A stretch of 64,000 nucleotides of DNA from Ilyomonas sp965199905 (GTDB lineage Bacteria; Bacteroidota; Bacteroidia; Chitinophagales; Chitinophagaceae): assembly GCA_965199905.1 (NCBI GenBank), contig OZ241366.1:1240001-1304000 (forward strand), given 5' to 3'. The translations under genes were made by a program, and so were the position numbers. Of the stretch, positions 26,945 to 35,268 are shown one piece after another; within the stretch, counting starts at the first letter, position 1, and every line of letters starts with the position of its first letter. Below the pieces are notes generated by a model that was not told where the DNA came from, searched no databases, and saw nothing but the letters and a program-made list of their open reading frames with translations.

Positions 26945-27049
26945 TTACTATTCGCTTCTAAAAGCCAAATAATTGCCCTAAAATCTGATCCGCCGCGGCA
27001 AACAACCGTCAATCAAAAAAGTGACTTACGATGGTTACCAAAAAAGTAT
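26945..27049 (+). repeat. Dispersed intergenic repeat, copy A
   Basis: One of three same-strand copies. It starts near CTATTCGCTTCTAAAAGCC and ends in the best-conserved part (27007-27049), where CGATGGTTACCAAAA is identical in all three copies and the longer 43-base end differs from copy C at about six positions. In one frame the end could read KSDLRWLPKKY, a string also seen in copy C. Confidence 0.6.
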
Positions 27050-27119
27050 ATCGTATGTATCCAATTAAACTTTCAACTTAAAAACATTGACTTTGCATTC
27101 GCGCAAATGTGTAACATGA

Positions 27120-27156
27120 AATCAGCCGCTAAGACTTTATTTTAGCGGCTGATTTA
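27120..27156. terminator. Perfect 13-bp hairpin upstream of the Crp-family gene
   Basis: AATCAGCCGCTAA (27120-27132) pairs perfectly with TTAGCGGCTGATT (27142-27154) across a 9-base loop, followed by a T-rich tail. It ends 17 bases before the start at 27173. It might terminate transcription entering from the left or act as a leader structure of the Crp-family gene. Confidence 0.6.
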
Positions 27157-27172
27157 TTTATACAAATTCTCA

Positions 27173-27736
27173 ATGCAGCAATTGCTTCAACACATTAATA
27201 GTTACTTCCCGCTATCATCAGAAGTGCAGCAGTCTTTAGCTTCCTGTTTTAAAGAAACCGTGTTATCGAAAGAAAAATATATTGTTAGAAAAGGGCAAAC
27301 CTGCTCACAGCTTTACTTTTTAGAGCAAGGCGCAGTTCGTGGTTTTTACCAGGCTGAATCAAAAGAGATTACGCATTGGTTTGGTTTCGAAAATAACTTC
27401 ATTACGTCCTTCTATAGTTTTACTACGGGCAAGCCGGCGGTTGAATATATACAGTTGCTGGAAGATAGCTTGCTGTGGAGTATTTCGAAGAAAGATATGA
27501 TAAAACTATGCAGCCAATATCACGATGTGGAAAGGCTTGTGCGCATTGCTTATGAAACCTATTATGTACGGCTTGAGGAGCGCTTTGTGAACTCGCATTT
27601 TAAAACTGCAAGCGAGCTTTACGAGAACCTGCTGAAGCAGGCTCCGCACATTGTTGAGCGTGTTCCGCTCGGCTATATTGCTTCTTATCTTGGCATGAGC
27701 CAGGAAACATTAAGCCGTGTGCGAAGCCGCCTTTAA
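27173..27736 (+). CDS. Crp/Fnr-family transcriptional regulator
   Basis: A 187-residue regulator with an N-terminal cyclic-nucleotide-binding-type beta barrel (about 20-115, with KYIVRKGQTCSQLYFLEQGAVRGFY) and a short C-terminal helix-turn-helix that ends YIASYLGMSQETLSRVRSRL. There are no Fnr-type cysteine cluster and no evident cAMP-binding Arg-Ser, so the ligand is unknown; many Bacteroidota members of this group are sensed by other means. The adjacent YiaA/B-like gene, 80 bases downstream, is a plausible target. The gene starts just after a strong hairpin. Confidence 0.88.
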   Translation: MQQLLQHINSYFPLSSEVQQSLASCFKETVLSKEKYIVRKGQTCSQLYFLEQGAVRGFYQAESKEITHWFGFENNFITSFYSFTTGKPAVEYIQLLEDSLLWSISKKDMIKLCSQYHDVERLVRIAYETYYVRLEERFVNSHFKTASELYENLLKQAPHIVERVPLGYIASYLGMSQETLSRVRSRL

Positions 27737-27817
27737 CATTGACAGTTTTGCTATTTGACATAAGTCAAAAATGCGCTTTTGCATGCCGGTAGCTTTGCTT
27801 CATAAAATAAAACTTTT

Positions 27818-28234
27818 ATGAAGACTCAATCATCACAGCCATCAAACGCTTTTATAGCTGCCTCGTGGTCGGCTTTATTAATTGGCGCTGCTGCTTTTAT
27901 TATCGGGCTTTGGAATGCAAACATGGCGCTGAACGAAAAGGGATATTATTTTACAGTGCTGATGTTTGGTTTGTTTGCCGCAATATCAGTGCAGAAAGCG
28001 GTGCGAGATCAATTGGAAGAAATTCCGGTGACAAATCTTTATTACGGTATTGCTTGGTTTTCAACCATTCTTTCTATCGTGCTGCTAACTGTTGGATTGT
28101 GGAATGCAGATATGATAAAAAGCGAAAAAGGCTTTTATGCAATGTCTTTTACATTGAGTCTTTTTTCAGCAATTGCAGTACAGAAAAACACAAGAGATGT
28201 GAAAGCTGCCAACAAAGAAATAAAGGCTGAATAA
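27818..28234 (+). CDS. YiaA/YiaB-family inner membrane protein
   Basis: A 138-residue membrane protein built of two copies of a two-helix unit: ...ALLIGAAAFIIGLWNANMALNEKGYY... and the second around ILSIVLLTVGLWNADMIKSEKGFY. The shared GLWNA(N/D)M...EKGFY/YY core marks the yiaAB domain. Members are small envelope proteins of unknown role. It lies directly after the Crp-family gene and is probably its regulatory target, which is inference. A terminator hairpin follows within 20 bases. Confidence 0.85.
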   Translation: MKTQSSQPSNAFIAASWSALLIGAAAFIIGLWNANMALNEKGYYFTVLMFGLFAAISVQKAVRDQLEEIPVTNLYYGIAWFSTILSIVLLTVGLWNADMIKSEKGFYAMSFTLSLFSAIAVQKNTRDVKAANKEIKAE

Positions 28235-28253
28235 ATATCTTTATTAGCTATAA

Positions 28254-28304
28254 TAAACAGCCGGCTGGTGATGCTTTTATGCTAAAACCGGCTGGTTGTT
28301 TAAT
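28254..28304. terminator. Hairpin between the YiaA/B-like and the glutaminase-like genes
   Basis: AACAGCCGG (about 28256-28264) pairs with CCGGCTGGTT (28288-28297) with one bulge, between two convergent gene ends. T runs flank the stem. Confidence 0.55.
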
Positions 28305-28935
28305 TTAATTCTGCTGGTTTATGAGCTTTTAATTTGGTGAATTTTTTCTCTGTATTTTCAATGCGCCGCTTATTAAAAACCAACGCTGCCTGCCCGCTTT
28401 TTGGTACACCGTTAATACCTCCAAGACCTTGTATTGTCCATTTAAAATTCTGCTTGTTTTGCTTGTTCCAGTTATCACGAAACAGCTTACAGGTTGGGAA
28501 TATATAGTAGTGACTGTCTTTAATGAGATAATAGCTGATAGATACATGTGTAACTTTTTCTGCCCAAATGGCTAACGGTTCCAAAACAGGTGATGTAGCC
28601 GGATCAATGATGTAAAAAACGGCTTCGCCATTTTCATCCACCGGCAAAGCGGCTGCCACATGATAGTTCCATAAGTTAACAAGGCTGCCTTCCTGTTTCT
28701 TTAAGTAAGCACCGCCAAATACCCAGCCTTTGTAATTTGGAATCTTCCATTCCGACAACAAAATGCAGATGGCATTTGCTCTGTCCTCGCAATCATTGTT
28801 TGCATCGCTCCAGCGAAAGAGCGGGTTATTTTTAAAGTAAAAAAAAATCTTTTCAGCATATTCCCTCGATACCGTTTGAGTACCAAGAACAATGTCTGAC
28901 AACATAGGTTCATAAATCGTTTTCTGATTGTTCAC
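28300..28935 (-). CDS. Protein-glutaminase-like cysteine hydrolase
   Basis: A 211-residue protein whose core pattern matches the protein-glutaminase/transglutaminase-like superfamily: a cysteine in NNDCEDRANAICILL (Cys49), a His in LWNYHVAAALPV (His92) and an Asp in FYIIDPA (Asp111). In protein-glutaminases this Cys-His-Asp triad deamidates glutamine in proteins. No signal peptide is obvious, so if active it works inside the cell or is exported by another route. The rest of the protein has no recognised domain. It converges with the YiaA/B-like gene and has no operon partner. The family call rests on the triad spacing only. Confidence 0.6.
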   Translation of the reverse strand: MNNQKTIYEPMLSDIVLGTQTVSREYAEKIFFYFKNNPLFRWSDANNDCEDRANAICILLSEWKIPNYKGWVFGGAYLKKQEGSLVNLWNYHVAAALPVDENGEAVFYIIDPATSPVLEPLAIWAEKVTHVSISYYLIKDSHYYIFPTCKLFRDNWNKQNKQNFKWTIQGLGGINGVPKSGQAALVFNKRRIENTEKKFTKLKAHKPAELN

Positions 28936-29069
28936 CGTAAAATATTATGTGTTTGCGGACGTGCAAGAATACATCCAAAACGCTTTGACGTTTTAACTTT
29001 CACAACATTGTCGTAATAAGAAAGTTATTCTGAAAAAAAACCGAATCCATCATTACTTTACATCTCCGT

Positions 29070-29576
29070 ATGACAAGAATTGGTTTGCTATCCGATACAC
29101 ATAACTATCTCGATGACGCCGTTTTTAAACACTTCCAAAACTGCGATGAAATATGGCATGCCGGCGATTTTGGAACAATTGCCATTGCTGAAAAACTACG
29201 CTCGTTTAAACCACTGAAAGGTGTGTGGGGAAATATAGATGGGTATGATGTGCGAAGCGAATTTCCTGAGTTGCTGGTGATGTATTGCGAAGAAGTAAAA
29301 GTGTTGATAAAACACATTGGCGGCTATCCGGGCAGGTATGCGCCGGGCGTAAAAGATGCCATCATTTTGCATCAGCCAAAGCTTTTTATATCGGGTCATT
29401 CCCACATATTGAAAATGATATACGACGACAAGCTGAAGTGCCTTCACATGAACCCCGGCGCGGCTGGTGTACATGGCTGGCATAAGGTAAGAACACTCAT
29501 CCGTTTTACCATTGATGGCAAAGACATAAAGGATTGCGAGGTAATTGAATTGGGTACAAAAAGAATTATAAAATAA
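29070..29576 (+). CDS. YfcE-type metallophosphoesterase
   Basis: A 168-residue metal-dependent phosphodiesterase. The motifs are all present: GLLSDTHNYLDD (Asp, His), EIWHAGDFGT (Asp), GNIDGYD (Asn), FISGHSH (two His), and a terminal MNPGAAG segment. The substrate of the YfcE/Vps29 type is often a phosphodiester such as a cyclic nucleotide, but it is not known here. Its 3' end overlaps an antisense gene remnant (29566-29817). Confidence 0.9.
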   Translation: MTRIGLLSDTHNYLDDAVFKHFQNCDEIWHAGDFGTIAIAEKLRSFKPLKGVWGNIDGYDVRSEFPELLVMYCEEVKVLIKHIGGYPGRYAPGVKDAIILHQPKLFISGHSHILKMIYDDKLKCLHMNPGAAGVHGWHKVRTLIRFTIDGKDIKDCEVIELGTKRIIK

Positions 29577-29817
29577 GAAACATTACCGCAAATGCAGAAG
29601 GCAAATTGTTGACAACCTTTAATTCGCCTTTTAAAATGCCATGACTTTTTACATACACATTTCGCATAGCATAACCGGAATGGGCATAGGTTTTTTCGCG
29701 CACATCAGCCAGCACTTTTAAAATTTCCTGCACTATGTCAGCTTTATCAGGCGCAGGTTGTTCAAAGAAGTTTCATAACGCAATGGCTGTAAAATTTTCA
29801 GGCAATTTATTATTCAT
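29566..29817 (-). pseudogene. N-terminal remnant of a catalase-like gene
   Basis: On the minus strand an ATG at 29817 opens MNNKLPENFTA, then hits a TGA after about 13 codons; beyond it the frame continues with EILKVLADVREKTYAHSGYA and RNVYVKSHGILKGELKVVNNLP, which recalls the N terminus of catalase-family haem proteins (the KSHG.LKGEL pattern). It runs out after about 80 codons, where a full gene would have several hundred. A truncated, inactivated copy is the most likely reading. Confidence 0.45.
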
Positions 29818-29955
29818 ACAATCAAAATAATTTGGCAGTTACATAGTAAAAAACCGTAAAAAAAGAATCATACAAATGATTGTAATCCTTTCTCATTTAT
29901 ACAAAAAAATATGTTGATTAAGAGTTAGAAAAAGAAACTTTACCTGATGGCATTT

Positions 29956-31779
29956 TCATTTTTCAATTCTTCCAACTTCAATAAAAGACGGATGGTTTTC
30001 ATCGTGCAAAATGGTGATGGTTTCTTTTTTAAAATCACTGTCTTTCGCAGTAGGAATATTTATGAATTGCTGCGGATTTCTGTCAACCAAAGGAAACCAG
30101 CTGCTTTGTATCTGCACCATAATGCGATGTCCTTTTAAAAACGTATGAGCCACGTCGTTAAGGCTAAATTTTACAAGCGTTGGTTTATTAGGTACAAATG
30201 CCTCAGGCTTTGCCCGGTTATTACGAAATTTGCCACGCAATACTTCTGCCCGCACCAATCGTTGTGTCTTTGTACCATCAGGAAGCACATCAATTATCTT
30301 CACTACAAAATCAGCGTCGGTGCCGGTTAAACTGACCCATAGTTCAGCCGTTATCGAGCCAACCAATTGAACATCTTTTTCCAAACTATCGCTCTGATAA
30401 TAAAGAACATCATTACGCTTGGAAGCAAAGGTTTGATCGGCTGCCATGTATTCATTCAACCTGTCATCACTACGTTTATTAATGTACGGAACCGGTGACG
30501 ATGGATCGGAAACATAGCTGTCCCGCCCCATTGTTCTTGCTTTTTGCAGAAGCAATTGGTGATTATTATTTAGCAGCCATTTCTCTGTTGTCGCCTCTTT
30601 TGGCGGCCATGTTGCGAATGACTTCCATTCGTTGGTTCCGGTCATAAAAACAGTAGCTTCGGCAGCCTTAAAAGTGCCTTCATTTTTGAGATAATATTTG
30701 AAGAAATCAAACTCCATCTTTTGAAATTTCTCATTCAAATTCTGACCAAAATGATAGCCTGCAAAATGATCCCAGCTTTTAGCCTCCCATCCGCCATGCG
30801 TCCAGGGCGCCATCACGAGAAAATTGTGGTTGTTTTTATTTTGCTCTTCAATGGCTTGATAAGTATTGAGGGCGCCAAACATATCTTCAGCATCAAACCA
30901 TCCGCCTACAACGAGAGTTGCAGGTTTTATATCGTGTAAATGTGTGCGGATATTTCTTTGTTGCCAGTAAGCATCTTTGGTATCGTGCGCGAGGTATTCA
31001 TTCCAGATGTTGGCTTTGTTATGAAAGAATGAATCGTTGAAATGATGAAGCGCACCCATCTTCAAATAAAAATCATAGACATCTTCAAAGCTGATAGTTG
31101 AATCAACCTGCGGATTACGCTGTCTTGGACCCTCTCTCGGCGCATCAAAAAAGTTTTCGAATCCAAAATTATCCATTAAAAAAAATGCCCCGCGGTGATA
31201 AGCGTCATCGCCTTCAAACTCATCAGTAACGGGTGCTTGCGGCGATGCAGCTTTAATGGCAGGATGTGCATTCGGCAAGGATGCCGTTGCATAAAAGCCA
31301 GGATAAGAAATGCCGTAAATGCCTGCCGCTCCATTGTTGCCGGAAATGTTCTTCAGCAGCCAATCAACTGTATCATAAGTATCGCTGCTTTCATCAACCT
31401 GAGCGCTGTCTTTTTTGTCATCGATCGCCGGCGTCATCTCATGGAATTGTCCTTCGCTCATGTGTCGCCCCCGAACATCCTGGTAAACAAAAATATATTT
31501 ATCGCGAATAAAAAGATGATTCGGCCCTAATCGTTTTGCATACGCATTTTCGCCATAGGGCGAAATGGAATAAGGCGTCCGCATTAAGAGAAACGGATAA
31601 GATTGAAAGCTGTCTTTCGGTGTATAAATGCTGGTAAACAACCTAACGCCGTCACGCATTTTTATATACACTTCTTTCTTGCTATAATTTTCCTTTATAA
31701 AAGCAGAATCGCTTGCTGAAGGTTGTGAAAAGGAAGTTGTAAAACAAGCAACAAAAATGAGAAGCAGTATGTATTTCAT
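29956..31779 (-). CDS. CocE/NonD-family alpha/beta hydrolase (X-Pro dipeptidyl-peptidase-like)
   Basis: A secreted hydrolase of about 607 residues from the Met of MKYILLLIFVACFTTSFSQ, a clear signal peptide; 14 residues upstream another Met (31821) is open. The nucleophile elbow is GIYGISYPGFYA (Ser near 160 of the shorter form), followed by a cap domain, the Asp/His regions (LVVGGWFDAED, APWTHGGW) and a C-terminal jelly-roll domain (XP_PepX_C-like) in the last 180 residues. It probably cleaves peptides or ester side chains in the periplasm. It stands alone; its promoter region overlaps a dispersed repeat copy on the other side. Confidence 0.87.
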   Translation of the reverse strand: MKYILLLIFVACFTTSFSQPSASDSAFIKENYSKKEVYIKMRDGVRLFTSIYTPKDSFQSYPFLLMRTPYSISPYGENAYAKRLGPNHLFIRDKYIFVYQDVRGRHMSEGQFHEMTPAIDDKKDSAQVDESSDTYDTVDWLLKNISGNNGAAGIYGISYPGFYATASLPNAHPAIKAASPQAPVTDEFEGDDAYHRGAFFLMDNFGFENFFDAPREGPRQRNPQVDSTISFEDVYDFYLKMGALHHFNDSFFHNKANIWNEYLAHDTKDAYWQQRNIRTHLHDIKPATLVVGGWFDAEDMFGALNTYQAIEEQNKNNHNFLVMAPWTHGGWEAKSWDHFAGYHFGQNLNEKFQKMEFDFFKYYLKNEGTFKAAEATVFMTGTNEWKSFATWPPKEATTEKWLLNNNHQLLLQKARTMGRDSYVSDPSSPVPYINKRSDDRLNEYMAADQTFASKRNDVLYYQSDSLEKDVQLVGSITAELWVSLTGTDADFVVKIIDVLPDGTKTQRLVRAEVLRGKFRNNRAKPEAFVPNKPTLVKFSLNDVAHTFLKGHRIMVQIQSSWFPLVDRNPQQFINIPTAKDSDFKKETITILHDENHPSFIEVGRIEK

Positions 31780-31864
31780 TCGTCCAAAAATAGAATTGGT
31801 TTCGCGAAATGATGAAGGCAAAACTTGTTGAAGTTAAATAGTGACTCAGTTTGAAAATGGATGT

Positions 31865-31990
31865 TATGATTTGCTTTCGCAAAAGCTTAAACATTACCTT
31901 GAACGCTGATGTAAAAATTCTTGCTTCTTCGACATGTAAGAATCACATTAGCCGATCAGAAAGCGACGGACGATGGTTACCAAAATGTAT
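31865..31990 (+). repeat. Dispersed intergenic repeat, copy B
   Basis: The most divergent of the three copies. Its left part reads TTTGCTTTCGCAAAAGC, and the right part (31953-31990) carries CGATCAGAAAGCGACGGACG and then GATGGTTACCAAAA. In the conserved frame it still spells SDGRWLPK. It lies between two leftward genes, upstream of the CocE-like start and just past the end of the gene at 32024-32347. Confidence 0.55.
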
Positions 31991-32023
31991 TTTATTTCAA
32001 ACTGGTACCACCGAAGTTTTTGC

Positions 32024-32347
32024 CTATCCGATACTTTTTCTATAATCCCCGCCGCCTTTTATATCATCAATTTCAGCATCGCATGCAAGCTCACTATCGC
32101 ACTCTTTAAAAAAAGCAAAGGCAGCACCGTCTTCTTTCATTCGCTTAACGGTGTTATCAGTTTCATCTTTGCTTTGCAATAGCTGAACATCAAGCACAGA
32201 GGCACTTTCAGCCTTTTTTTCTTTTGTAAAAACATAGATGCCTACGCTGCCGGGAATGTTATCTTCTTCGAGATTGTAGCAATGAGTAAAAGAATATTTC
32301 TTTCCTGATTTGCCCGCAAAATTTATTTGTATTGAAATATCGTCCAT
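32024..32347 (-). CDS. Hypothetical protein, 107 residues
   Basis: A small, acidic and Lys-rich cytoplasmic-type protein beginning MDDISIQINFAGKSGKKYSF. It contains the segment NLEEDNIPGSVGIYVFTKEKK and a C-terminal ECDSELACDAEIDDIKGGG tail with two cysteines. I recognise no domain. The composition is protein-like and the frame is complete, so I take it as a real gene of unknown function. It is followed by a dispersed repeat copy. Confidence 0.55.
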   Translation of the reverse strand: MDDISIQINFAGKSGKKYSFTHCYNLEEDNIPGSVGIYVFTKEKKAESASVLDVQLLQSKDETDNTVKRMKEDGAAFAFFKECDSELACDAEIDDIKGGGDYRKSIG

Positions 32348-32451
32348 GTTTTTTGTTTTAAATACTTGCTCGTTTATAATGTATTAAATTGTGGCTGCGA
32401 ATAAATAATCTTTCATAAGAACTATAGGCATGATTTTCTTGAAGAATAGTT

Positions 32452-32718
32452 ATGATATCTAACGAAGCGATTGGCTTAGCAGCCGGTATATGTACATCGG
32501 TTTCTTTATTACCTCAACTCATTAAAACCATAAAAGAAGAAGAAGCGAAAAGTTTATCACTCGGTATGTTGCTTGTGTTGATTATTGGTAACGCTCTTTG
32601 GATTTATTATGGCTTCCTGAAAAAAGATATTCCTATCATCAGCACAAATATTTTCTCAGAGATCATAAACCTGGTTCTTCTTTTTTTTAGCATACGGTAT
32701 AAAAAGAAAGAAGCGTAA
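32452..32718 (+). CDS. SemiSWEET-type sugar transporter
   Basis: An 88-residue three-helix membrane protein, the bacterial half of the SWEET sugar transporter fold, which works as a dimer. It carries the PQ-loop motif LLPQLIKT (20-27), the LGMLLVLIIGNALWIYYG helix and a final TNIFSEIINLVLLFF helix with Asn residues lining the path. It probably passes sugars along their gradient. A hairpin at its stop separates it from the next gene. The start is ATG at 32452. Confidence 0.85.
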   Translation: MISNEAIGLAAGICTSVSLLPQLIKTIKEEEAKSLSLGMLLVLIIGNALWIYYGFLKKDIPIISTNIFSEIINLVLLFFSIRYKKKEA

Positions 32719-32742
32719 AATTTGTTTTTACGCTTCTTCAAA
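32706..32742. terminator. Bidirectional terminator after the SemiSWEET gene
   Basis: GAAGCGTAAAA pairs with TTTTACGCTTC across a short loop. The stem overlaps the SemiSWEET stop, and the leftward gene at 32751 ends right after it, so it can serve both. Confidence 0.7.
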
Positions 32743-32750
32743 TACTTTAT

Positions 32751-32939
32751 TTACTCTTCTTTTTCTTCTGCACCGTTTTTGTCCTCATCAAAAGCATCTT
32801 CAGCTCCTTTCATTAAGGAAGACAGAGGTCCTTCCATATGCTCCTGCGGGTCGGTCGTATTCGTAGTTCCCGGATCTGGTTTTACAGGCGCATCTGCATT
32901 GCCATCCTGACCATTTTTTTCATATTTCTCTTTAGCCAT
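32751..32939 (-). CDS. Small acidic hypothetical protein
   Basis: About 62 residues, starting at the Met of MAKEKYEKNGQDGN (32939); a Met two codons earlier is possible. It is rich in Asp, Glu, Pro, Asn and Lys and looks disordered. It has no hydrophobic segment and no known domain. A hairpin lies directly at its 3' end. Some Bacteroidota encode short disordered proteins of this kind near envelope genes; its role is unknown. Confidence 0.5.
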   Translation of the reverse strand: MAKEKYEKNGQDGNADAPVKPDPGTTNTTDPQEHMEGPLSSLMKGAEDAFDEDKNGAEEKEE

Positions 32940-33029
32940 AATCATTCGTTTGCAGATAAAGACACAAACGCTTTGCCATGATTATATAATGCTTTCATAG
33001 CCATTCTAAAATATCGACGATTTTAAATA

Positions 33030-34112
33030 CTAACTCCATGTATTTTTTATAAATCGCAACCAGTTGCCGTTGAAGATATTTTCTACGTCAACTTCGTTAT
33101 AGCCCCTTTCTGATAACAGCTTTGCAAGCAGTTGCAGGTTTGCTATTGTTTCTAAATCAGCAGGGCATTGCTCACGACCAAAAGCGCCGTCAAGGTCGCT
33201 GCCAATCGCAACATGCAACGTATTACCGGTAAGCTGACAGATATGATCGATATGGTTTACAACAGCAGATAAATAACAACCTGAACTTTGTGGTGTTGAT
33301 TTACCCCGAACCCAATCTGGCACCAGCATCCAGGCATCGAATGCCATTCCAATCACTGCATTTCTTTCTACCAAAGCCAGAATCATATCATCACTCAACT
33401 GGCGGTTATGATTCACCAGTGCGCGGCAATTGTGATGGCTCGCCCAGATATGACCTTTAAACAATTTCAACGCATCCCAAAACGCATCATCGCATAAATG
33501 CGTGACATCAAGAATCATATTCAGCCGCTCTATTTCTTTCAGCAACTCAACACCTTTTTGAGTTAACTGACCGCTTGCGTCTGTGCCATTTGCATAACGT
33601 CCCGGTCCATAATGCGCAGGACCGATGGCGCGCAAACCATACCTGTAAGCTCTTTCCAAATGATGTATAGTTGTTAGCGAGTCGGCGCCTTCCAAACTTA
33701 AAATATAGCCGATGGGTTTACTATCAGATGGCTCATCATTCATCCATAAAGAAAGATGTTTTTCCAGCGAATCTTTATTGGCAATCATTACCATTTCGCC
33801 TTCGTCTTCCATCTCTTTATACCATGCCAGTTGTGCTTGTGTTTGCGCCCAGGCTTGTTGTGGTGAATGCCAGCCGGGCAATGCGTTTCCGGGTGCTACA
33901 TACCTTGCAATTTGAGTAGCTATTATTAGCCCTATGTTTCCTTTGCGTAACTCTTTCAATGATACCGTTGCGTTGCCTCTGTCCGGCTTATCGGTAAGTC
34001 CTTTTTCTCTTTGGTTAATATCAGCAACAGGCAACCGCAGGTCGCGGTTCCATTCCATTGCATTCATGCTTAGGTCAAGATGTGCATCTATAATGAACGG
34101 TAAGTTTTTCAA
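33030..34112 (-). CDS. Membrane dipeptidase (renal-dipeptidase-type, M19)
   Basis: An M19 zinc dipeptidase of about 360 residues. Key pieces are FIIDAHLDLSMN (zinc-binding His, Asp), the SLEGADSLTTIHHLERAY region, DVTHLCDDAFWD, ASHHNCRAL and AIGSDLDGAFGREQ. The family cleaves dipeptides, often with a D-residue at the C-terminal side. The start is uncertain: the frame is open to 34169, but the part upstream of a TTG at 34112 overlaps the next gene and reads unlike the family. It is the last gene of the RidA/D-threonine-aldolase-like cluster. Confidence 0.85.
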   Translation of the reverse strand: MKNLPFIIDAHLDLSMNAMEWNRDLRLPVADINQREKGLTDKPDRGNATVSLKELRKGNIGLIIATQIARYVAPGNALPGWHSPQQAWAQTQAQLAWYKEMEDEGEMVMIANKDSLEKHLSLWMNDEPSDSKPIGYILSLEGADSLTTIHHLERAYRYGLRAIGPAHYGPGRYANGTDASGQLTQKGVELLKEIERLNMILDVTHLCDDAFWDALKLFKGHIWASHHNCRALVNHNRQLSDDMILALVERNAVIGMAFDAWMLVPDWVRGKSTPQSSGCYLSAVVNHIDHICQLTGNTLHVAIGSDLDGAFGREQCPADLETIANLQLLAKLLSERGYNEVDVENIFNGNWLRFIKNTWS

Positions 34113-34140
34113 GAAAAAGCAATTGATGAAATGAAGAAAA

Positions 34141-35244
34141 CTAAACAGTAATGGTTCTGTTGCGCGCAATCACTTTCCAGCTTGTAACAATGTTGTTATC
34201 ATTAACAACATAAGCCTTATCGTACAACGCAACGGTAGGACAAATATGAACCGGCACTCCGTATAATACATCACCGACATGATAATAACTATCGCGTGGA
34301 ACTTTTAAAACCAGATGCTCTTCACTCTGCGACGCTGGAACGACATCCGGCGCATTTAAGAAATGAACACGAGGCAGCGGATTTTCGGCGGCAACTGATT
34401 TGTGTCCTAAATCAACGCAAACAGTTTCTTTGTCTATTATAGATACGACTCTTGTTATAACGAGCGCCGCATATTCAAAAGGTTGGTCGGGCAAAGAATG
34501 CTTATATCCCCAGTCGGAAAAAATAAACGTACCGGGGCTGCACTCCACATCTTTATGTTGCAAATGCACAGGAAAAGTGGGCGTGCCGCCAGCAATTATT
34601 ACAAGCGACGATTTATGATCAGAAGTCAGTTGCTTATGCAAAGCCGTTACTGCTTTAAACGCGGATTCAACTTTTTGTTTTCGCTGTTGTATATCGCTAT
34701 CGTGGATGTGACCATCGTAAGCATGTAGGCCTTTGAGTTGAAGCGATGAAAAACTTCTTATCTGCTGCGCAAGGTCAAAAGCTTTTTCAGGTTGAATGCC
34801 TGTACGGTTCATGCCGACGTTGAGATCAATAAATACAGACACCTGGATGTTTTCTACCGCTGCTAATTTATTGAGATGTGTTGCGCTTTCTATATTATCA
34901 ACCAAACAGGAAAATGAAGTTTCCGGATATGTAAGTATCAGGGAAATAAAGCGCTGTGCTTTTGGACCGACCGGCTGGTAAGCCAATAATACATCAGGTG
35001 CCTCAATTAATGCCAGCATCTCTGCTTCGGCTATGGTGGCACATTTAAATTTTGTGATGCCGGCTTCGCTAAGCATAACACAAACCTCTGACATTTTGCT
35101 CGTCTTCACATGAGGTCGCAGTCTGCTTACATTTCCTGCCATGTCAATGGCGAAATGAATATTCTGTTTAATTCTGTTTGGATAAACGACTAATAATGGC
35201 GAATCAAAATCGCTGATGTTTTTTATGGTAAACCAATTGCTCAT
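34141..35244 (-). CDS. D-threonine aldolase-like PLP enzyme (alanine racemase fold)
   Basis: A 367-residue pyridoxal-phosphate enzyme of the DSD1/D-threonine aldolase family, which splits or dehydrates D-beta-hydroxy amino acids. It shows the fold's opening SPLLVVYPNRIKQNIHFAID with RPHVKTSKM carrying the Schiff-base Lys (about 47-50), the GLHAYDGHIHD segment and the C-terminal PTFPVHLQHKDVECSPGTFIFSDWGY with metal-binding His and Cys. The gene lies between RidA and the dipeptidase on one strand (gaps of about 25 bases and a small overlap), forming an operon. Exact reaction (aldolase, dehydratase or deaminase) is not settled. Confidence 0.83.
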   Translation of the reverse strand: MSNWFTIKNISDFDSPLLVVYPNRIKQNIHFAIDMAGNVSRLRPHVKTSKMSEVCVMLSEAGITKFKCATIAEAEMLALIEAPDVLLAYQPVGPKAQRFISLILTYPETSFSCLVDNIESATHLNKLAAVENIQVSVFIDLNVGMNRTGIQPEKAFDLAQQIRSFSSLQLKGLHAYDGHIHDSDIQQRKQKVESAFKAVTALHKQLTSDHKSSLVIIAGGTPTFPVHLQHKDVECSPGTFIFSDWGYKHSLPDQPFEYAALVITRVVSIIDKETVCVDLGHKSVAAENPLPRVHFLNAPDVVPASQSEEHLVLKVPRDSYYHVGDVLYGVPVHICPTVALYDKAYVVNDNNIVTSWKVIARNRTITV

Positions 35245-35268
35245 GGTGGCAAAACGTTGTTGTTCTAC

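Larger units (their letters stand above)
26801..27172. other. Intergenic region with a dispersed repeat copy and a hairpin
   Basis: 372 bases separate the second EEP gene from the Crp-family gene. They contain copy A of the dispersed repeat (26945-27049) and a strong hairpin (27120-27154). No gene is supported. Confidence 0.5.

Noticed and set aside
31851..32045. A 64-codon frame over repeat copy B
   Set aside because: Most of it is the dispersed repeat; there is no support for a start or for expression.
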